From: DATFYM01 sp035315065
Lineage (GTDB): Bacteria > Acidobacteriota > Terriglobia > UBA7540
Reading direction: 5' to 3'
Assembly (NCBI GenBank): GCA_035315065.1
Contig: DATFYM010000171.1
Coordinates: forward strand, 1-10,762
DNA: 10,762 bases
Made by a program: the position numbers and the translations under genes. Below the pieces are notes generated by a model that was not told the origin of the DNA, did not search any database, and saw only the letters and a list, made by a program, of their open reading frames with translations. This document shows, in pieces, positions 7,124 through 10,762 of the stretch; position 1 is the first letter of the stretch, and each line of letters begins with the position of its first letter.

Positions 7124-9670
7124 ATGAGCGAACAGACCCGCGTCAGCCACCCGATGTATAGCCTTCTACCCATGGAAATCCAGGGGTTCGAATCTCTGGC
7201 GGAGCTTGCCCTGAATCTGCGCTGGTCGTGGAATCATGCCACCGACAACGTGTGGGAGCAGCTTGATCCCAAACTGTGGGAGATCACGCATAACCCCTGG
7301 GTGGTCCTGCAGACGGTCTCGCGCGACCAGATCGATCGAGTGTTGTCCGATCCCATTTTTCGCAAGAACCTCGAGGGTTGGGTGCAGGCCAGGCGGAACG
7401 CGCTGACGTCGCCCGCGTGGTTTCAGGAGAATCATGCGCAGAGTTCCTTAACCTGCGTCGCGTATTTCAGCATGGAATTCATGGTGAGCGAGGCTTTGCC
7501 CATCTACTCGGGGGGGCTCGGCAATGTGGCCGGTGATCAACTCAAAGCCGCCAGCGATCTCGGTGTGCCGGTCGTCGGCGTGGGCCTGCTCTACCAGCAG
7601 GGCTATTTTCGCCAGGAGATCGACAAGGACGGGGCGCAACAGGCCCTCTATCCCTACAACGATCCCGGACAGTTGCCGATCACACCCTTGCGCCAACCGA
7701 ACGGGGAGTGGTTACGGCTGGAGATTACGTTGCCGGGATACTCTGTCTGGCTGCGCGCCTGGCAGGTCCAGGTGGGCAGGGTGAAACTCTACCTTTTGGA
7801 CAGCAATGACGCGGCAAACCTCCCTATTGATCGGGGGATTACCAGCGAGCTTTATGGGGGCGGGCCGGATTTGCGCCTCGAGCAGGAACTGCTCCTCGGG
7901 ATCGGCGGATGGCGGCTGCTCCGCGCGCTCGGCATCCAACCGGAGGTCTGCCACCTGAATGAAGGGCACGCGGCGTTCGCCGTCCTGGAACGCGCCCGCA
8001 ACTTCATGCAAGAGACCGGGCAGCCGTTCGAAGTGGCCCTGGCGGTTACCCGCGCGGGTAATCTCTTCACCACCCACACGGCCGTGGCCGCCGGCTTTGA
8101 CCGTTTCGATCCTCCCCTCATCGAGCGACACCTTAGGGGGTATGCGGAAAAGGATCTGGGCATTGCGTTTCATGATTTGTTGGCGCTAGGTCGCCAGAAC
8201 CCGGCCGACTCGTCGGAGCCTTTCAATATGGCGCATCTGGCCATCCGCGGCAGCGGCGCGGTGAATGGGGTAAGCCGCTTGCACGGGGAAGTCAGCCGGC
8301 GCCTCTTTCTGCCTCTGTTTCCGCGCTGGCCGGAGGGGGAAGTCCCGATCAGACATGTGACCAACGGAATCCACGTGCCCACCTGGGACTCGGCCCCGGC
8401 CGATGATCTTTGGACAGGAGCCTGTGGAAAGAAACGCTGGCTGGGGACGACGAAAGACCTGGAACAGGACATTCGCCAGATTTCCGACGCCCAGCTCTGG
8501 CAATTTCGGACCGCTGCCACCAAGTCTTTTGTGGAGTATGTTCGCAACCGATTGTCGCTCGACATGGAGACCAGGCACGCGCCGGCGGAGGAGATCGAGG
8601 CCGTGAAGCATCTCTTTGATCCCAACGCCCTCACCCTGGGCTTTGCGCGCCGTTTTGCGACCTACAAGCGACCGAACCTGCTGCTCCATGACCCTCCGCG
8701 ACTGCTTCGTCTCTTGACCCATCCGCAGCGCCCCGTGCAACTCATCATCGCCGGCAAAGCACATCCAGCGGACCAGGCGGGACAGGCCATGATCCGGGAA
8801 TGGATGCATTTCATCTGGCAGCCCGAGGCGCGTCCCCATGTGGTCTTCCTCAGTGACTATGACATGCTCTTGACTGAGCAACTGGTGCAAGGCGTGGACG
8901 TCTGGATCAACACGCCACGGCGGCCTTGGGAAGCATGCGGGACGAGCGGCATGAAGGTGCTGGTGAATGGAGGCCTCAACCTTTCGGAATTGGATGGCTG
9001 GTGGGCGGAGGCCTATACGCCGGAAGTCGGCTGGGCGCTGGGGGACGGCCGGGAGCATGACGACGATCCGGCTTGGGACGCGGCCGAAGCCGAAGCGCTC
9101 TACGATCTCCTCGAGCGGGAAGTGATTCCCGAGTTTTATGCCCGCGACGCGCAAGGTATCCCCACCGCTTGGGTGGCGCGGATGCGGAATAGCATGGCAA
9201 GCCTGACGCCGCGCTTTTCCGCAAACCGCGCCGTCGGCGAATACACCGAGCAACATTACCTCCCGGCGGCAGCCGCCTACCGTAAGCGCGCTGCCGATAA
9301 AGGCGCAATGGGCAGTAACATCGTAAATTGGGAACGTGCTCTGAAAGAGAAATGGGCCACGCTGCGCTTTGGCGATGTGAAGATGCAGACCAATACGGTC
9401 CAGCACATCTTTGAGGCAGAGGTGTTTCTCAATGGCCTGGATCCGAACGCCATTCGAGTTGAGTTGTACGCCAGTGGGACCAATGGCAGTGGCGCGATCC
9501 GAGAGGAGATGGCCCGCGTTCGCCCATTGGCAGGAGCAGACAGCGGCCACGCTTATGTCGCGCAGGTGCCCGCGACCCGTCCCGTCACTGACTATACGGC
9601 GCGCATTGTACCGCACTGCGATGGTGTTGCGGTCCCACTGGAAGATGCTCGGATCCTCTGGCAGCGGTAA
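7124..9670 (+). CDS. glgP: Alpha-glucan phosphorylase (GT35, glycogen/maltodextrin phosphorylase)
   Basis: This 848-residue enzyme phosphorolyses alpha-1,4-glucans to glucose 1-phosphate and acts on storage glucan in the cytoplasm. It belongs to the branch with a DUF3417-like N-terminal part (about 15-130), as seen in LRWSWNHATDNVWEQLDP, rather than the E. coli GlgP type. Other landmarks are YFSMEFMVSEALPIYSGGLG (114-133), CHLNEGHAAF (276-285), HVTNGIHVPTW (411-421), GFARRFATYKRP (506-517), and the pyridoxal-phosphate lysine Lys611 in EACGTSGMKVLVNGG. Length is usual for this branch. AAGGAG (7113-7118) sits 5 bases before the ATG. The C-terminal 100 residues (about 745-848) look like a beta-rich tail typical of this group. 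The gene is alone on the plus strand, convergent with the tRNA group and divergent from rpiA. The symbol glgP is by function; the exact glucan substrate is not determined. Confidence 0.95.
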   Translation: MSEQTRVSHPMYSLLPMEIQGFESLAELALNLRWSWNHATDNVWEQLDPKLWEITHNPWVVLQTVSRDQIDRVLSDPIFRKNLEGWVQARRNALTSPAWFQENHAQSSLTCVAYFSMEFMVSEALPIYSGGLGNVAGDQLKAASDLGVPVVGVGLLYQQGYFRQEIDKDGAQQALYPYNDPGQLPITPLRQPNGEWLRLEITLPGYSVWLRAWQVQVGRVKLYLLDSNDAANLPIDRGITSELYGGGPDLRLEQELLLGIGGWRLLRALGIQPEVCHLNEGHAAFAVLERARNFMQETGQPFEVALAVTRAGNLFTTHTAVAAGFDRFDPPLIERHLRGYAEKDLGIAFHDLLALGRQNPADSSEPFNMAHLAIRGSGAVNGVSRLHGEVSRRLFLPLFPRWPEGEVPIRHVTNGIHVPTWDSAPADDLWTGACGKKRWLGTTKDLEQDIRQISDAQLWQFRTAATKSFVEYVRNRLSLDMETRHAPAEEIEAVKHLFDPNALTLGFARRFATYKRPNLLLHDPPRLLRLLTHPQRPVQLIIAGKAHPADQAGQAMIREWMHFIWQPEARPHVVFLSDYDMLLTEQLVQGVDVWINTPRRPWEACGTSGMKVLVNGGLNLSELDGWWAEAYTPEVGWALGDGREHDDDPAWDAAEAEALYDLLEREVIPEFYARDAQGIPTAWVARMRNSMASLTPRFSANRAVGEYTEQHYLPAAAAYRKRAADKGAMGSNIVNWERALKEKWATLRFGDVKMQTNTVQHIFEAEVFLNGLDPNAIRVELYASGTNGSGAIREEMARVRPLAGADSGHAYVAQVPATRPVTDYTARIVPHCDGVAVPLEDARILWQR

Positions 9671-9703
9671 TTTGACCTCGGACGGAGGACGGATCTGAAG
9701 ACT

Positions 9704-9725
9704 CAACCCCGCTGGCGGGAAGTTG
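9704..9725 (+). terminator. Weak hairpin after the glucan phosphorylase
   Basis: CAAC, CCCG, a 4-base loop, CGGG, two unpaired adenines and GTTG form a short two-part stem 34 bases after the stop codon. No thymine run follows, so this is at best a weak or factor-dependent terminator for the convergent pair of phosphorylase and tRNA genes. Confidence 0.25.
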
Positions 9726-9734
9726 AAGAGTTAA

Positions 9735-9808
<74 letters not shown>

Positions 9809-9817
9809 ATAAGGAAA

Positions 9818-9894
9818 GTGACGAGTGACAAGTGATGAGTGACAAGTCGAAGGCTAACTTGCGGCTTTTCACTCATCACTTGTCACTTATCACT
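9818..9894. repeat. Heptad inverted repeat, GAGTGAC family, between the two tRNAs
   Basis: Perfect 19-bp arms lie at 9824-9842 and 9869-9887, with further partial pairing inward. The left arm is agtgacg, agtgaca, agtgatg, agtgaca, agt: tandem 7-base units. The right arm starts about 8 bases past the CCA end of the upstream tRNA-Pro(GGG), reading on the minus strand. In a joint transcript it would form a stem-loop between the tRNAs. Confidence 0.88.
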
Positions 9895-9901
9895 GCTTTC
9901 A

Positions 9902-9978
9902 TGGTCGGGACGGCCAGATTTGAACTGGCGACCCCTTGCACCCCAAGCAAGTGCGCTACCAGGCTGCGCCACGTCCCG
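9902..9978 (-). tRNA. tRNA-Pro (anticodon GGG), CCA encoded
   Basis: The cloverleaf body covers 9905-9978: acceptor CGGGACG/CGTCCCG with A73, and D arm GCGC/GCGC with the AGCCTGGTA loop. The anticodon stem is CTTGC/GCAAG with loop TTGGGGT, giving anticodon GGG, which reads CCC and CCU. The T arm is GCCAG/CTGGC with loop TTCAAAT. The 3' CCA is encoded at 9904-9902, unlike the neighbouring tRNA-Pro(CGG). Confidence 0.97.
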
Positions 9979-9984
9979 ACGAAG

Positions 9985-10130
9985 CAGTGACGATTGATTG
10001 GTGAGGGGTGACGAGAAAAAACTCAGTGACTCACTGGACAGTGACGAGTAACCGGCAAGAGGCCGGCCACTTGTCACTTTCACGGTTCTTACTCGCCGCT
10101 CGCCGCCTATCACTCGCCACTACTCTTGTG
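9985..10130. repeat. Degenerate heptad repeat block, GAGTGAC family, between MerR gene and tRNA
   Basis: The left side (9985-10053) carries forward gtgacga/gtgaggg/cagtgac units. The right side (about 10068-10120) carries their complements in 7-base phase (on the minus strand agtggcg, agtgata, ggcggcg, agcggcg, agtaaga). Perfect pairing is short, for example a local palindrome gtgactcac at 10026-10034, so this looks like an older or more expanded copy of the 9818-9894 element. It ends 3 bases before the stop codon of the MerR-like gene (10134-10136). Confidence 0.65.
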
Positions 10131-10133
10131 AGA

Positions 10134-10553
10134 CTAGCATTTCCGGGAGAGCATTGTCAACACGCTCTCCAGTTCGCGCTTCAGCGATCGGAGTTGGGTT
10201 CCGTCCGGAACCACCTGGAAGAGCGGCTTCTGTTGTTCACGTTTTCGGGAGAGTTCGGCAATCCGCTTCCGGGCGCCCTCGATCGTGTAACCCTCCTCAT
10301 ACAGCAGGCGCTTGATCTGGAGGACCGTCTCCACGTCCTTGCGGCGGTACAATCGATGTCCAGACCGGCCTTTCTCCGGCTTGAGAGTGGGGAATTCGGT
10401 CTCCCAGTAGCGCAATACGAACGGCTTGGTGCGGAGCATCCGGCTAACCTCACCAATCCGGAAGTAGAGCTTATCCGGGATCACCACCTCTGCGCTGGCG
10501 GCGTGAGCCCGGCGTCCGGCGGGCGACTGGCGTGCTGGCAACATTCGTCCCAT
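10134..10553 (-). CDS. MerR-family DNA-binding transcriptional regulator (short form)
   Basis: This 139-residue protein has a basic N-terminal tail (1-27). The MerR winged helix-turn-helix covers about 29-100: YFRIGEVSRMLRTKPFVLRYWE, wing SGHRLYRRKDV, then LLYEEGYTIEGARKRI. A short, probably coiled-coil tail follows (LRSLKRELESVLTMLSRK, 121-138). There is no metal-binding cysteine set or large effector domain; the lone Cys139 is terminal. I recall small MerR proteins of this type downstream of the IHF-alpha gene and upstream of a proline tRNA in some Deltaproteobacteria. Here the tRNA half of that arrangement is kept but no ihfA is present. ATG 10544 (residue 4) is an alternative start, and neither start has a strong ribosome binding site. 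The promoter at 10584-10612 would give a very short leader (about 24 bases). Regulatory targets are unknown. Confidence 0.9.
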   Translation of the reverse strand: MGRMLPARQSPAGRRAHAASAEVVIPDKLYFRIGEVSRMLRTKPFVLRYWETEFPTLKPEKGRSGHRLYRRKDVETVLQIKRLLYEEGYTIEGARKRIAELSRKREQQKPLFQVVPDGTQLRSLKRELESVLTMLSRKC

Positions 10554-10583
10554 TCGGAAAGGCCACTAGGCGACCCTCTGGTT

Positions 10584-10612
10584 ATATTAAAGAACCGGAG
10601 CAGGGGCGTCAA
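10584..10612 (-). promoter_or_regulatory. Sigma70-like promoter for the MerR-like gene
   Basis: On the minus strand, TTGACG (10612-10607, 5 of 6 consensus) and TAATAT (10589-10584, 4 of 6) are separated by 17 bases. The start site would be near 10577. The spacer is the standard 17 bases, not the 19-20 bases of operators that MerR proteins activate by DNA distortion, so activation of its own promoter by that mechanism is not suggested. Confidence 0.6.
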
Positions 10613-10630
10613 GCACCGTAACTAGTATGA

Positions 10631-10762
10631 CTATGTTAAGTCGTTGTTGCATTTCTCCTGCAGAGGATTTAGCATGGGCGCATGGAGCCCATACCGTGGA
10701 ATGCCAAGCTTTGGAAAGAAAGCGTGACCCAATTGCTTGAGTTCCTGAATCCCCTCGTTGCG
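10631..10762 (-). pseudogene. Possible tyrosine recombinase remnant (C-terminal part, cut by window edge)
   Basis: A minus-strand frame enters from the right edge and runs 43 residues to a TAG at 10633-10631. Its middle, AFFPKLGIPRYGLHA, resembles the stretch of phage-type integrases just before the HxxR catalytic box, usually LGIPxxGxHAFRH. Here the FRH residues after HA are missing and the frame continues PMLNPLQEKC to an early stop, so if the match is right the gene is broken by a small deletion and truncated. The similarity is short and judged by eye. The overlapping plus-strand frame from ATG 10682 (27 codons, open to the edge) is the competing reading. Confidence 0.35.

Noticed and set aside
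6822..7127. Plus-strand frame overlapping the phosphorylase start by four bases
   Set aside because: It needs a TTG start, runs through the 6910-7015 inverted repeat, is low in recognisable sequence and lacks a ribosome binding site. The apparent ATGA overlap is likely chance.
8186..9706. Long minus-strand frame (506 codons) opposite the glucan phosphorylase
   Set aside because: It is a GC-rich antisense shadow of a clear GT35 enzyme. It has no domain pattern, and its start lies downstream of that gene's stop.
9883..10113. Minus-strand frame across tRNA-Pro(GGG)
   Set aside because: It runs through a clear tRNA and the repeat blocks on both sides, so it is not a protein gene.
10682..10762. 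Plus-strand gene start MEPIPWNAKLWKESVTQLLE at the right edge
   Set aside because: It has only 27 codons, with the nearest GAGG 15 bases upstream. The minus-strand recombinase-like reading has better residue-level support, though neither is firm.

Overview
The window looks like a GC-rich chromosomal segment from an Acidobacteriota-type bacterium. This is an inference. It rests on the long membrane Ser/Thr kinase with an N-terminal zinc ribbon and a C-terminal multi-pass block, a layout I recall as recurrent in that phylum, and on gaps filled with short heptad repeats. No rRNA or species-level marker is present.

Layout, left to right. Positions 1-243 are structured non-coding sequence, possibly the 5' part of a group II intron, that cuts off a minus-strand MNT-type nucleotidyltransferase gene (start 420). 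An intact acyl-CoA dehydrogenase follows (520-1707, minus), then an unrecognised 256-residue protein (1848-2618, minus), a 407-base gap of repeats, and a 924-residue membrane Ser/Thr kinase (3026-5800, minus). Next is ribose-5-phosphate isomerase A, rpiA (5920-6618, minus). A 505-base divergent gap separates it from a GT35 alpha-glucan phosphorylase (7124-9670, plus). Beyond lie two minus-strand proline tRNAs with anticodons CGG and GGG, a small MerR-type DNA-binding protein (10134-10553, minus) with a good sigma70-like promoter, and at the right edge a decayed fragment resembling the C-terminal part of a tyrosine recombinase.

The genes do not form one pathway. RpiA (pentose phosphate pathway) and the glucan phosphorylase (storage-glucan breakdown) are divergently placed central-carbon genes. 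The acyl-CoA dehydrogenase belongs to fatty-acid or branched-chain oxidation. The kinase is a membrane signalling protein. The MerR protein and tRNAs form a separate co-oriented group.

The most unusual signal is between the genes. Elements made of 7-base tandem units, mostly arranged as arm-loop-arm inverted repeats, follow the stop codon of all five intact minus-strand protein genes within 0-7 bases, or overlap it, and one also follows a tRNA 3' end. The unit differs from gap to gap, but three of the four families share a GRNTGAY-like core. In two of them one arm carries exactly one extra 7-base unit. This is the best candidate here for an undescribed system: a 3'-end-associated heptad repeat family that appears to have shaped gene ends. 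It supplies the last codons of rpiA and creates a spurious 80-codon upstream extension of the 256-residue gene.
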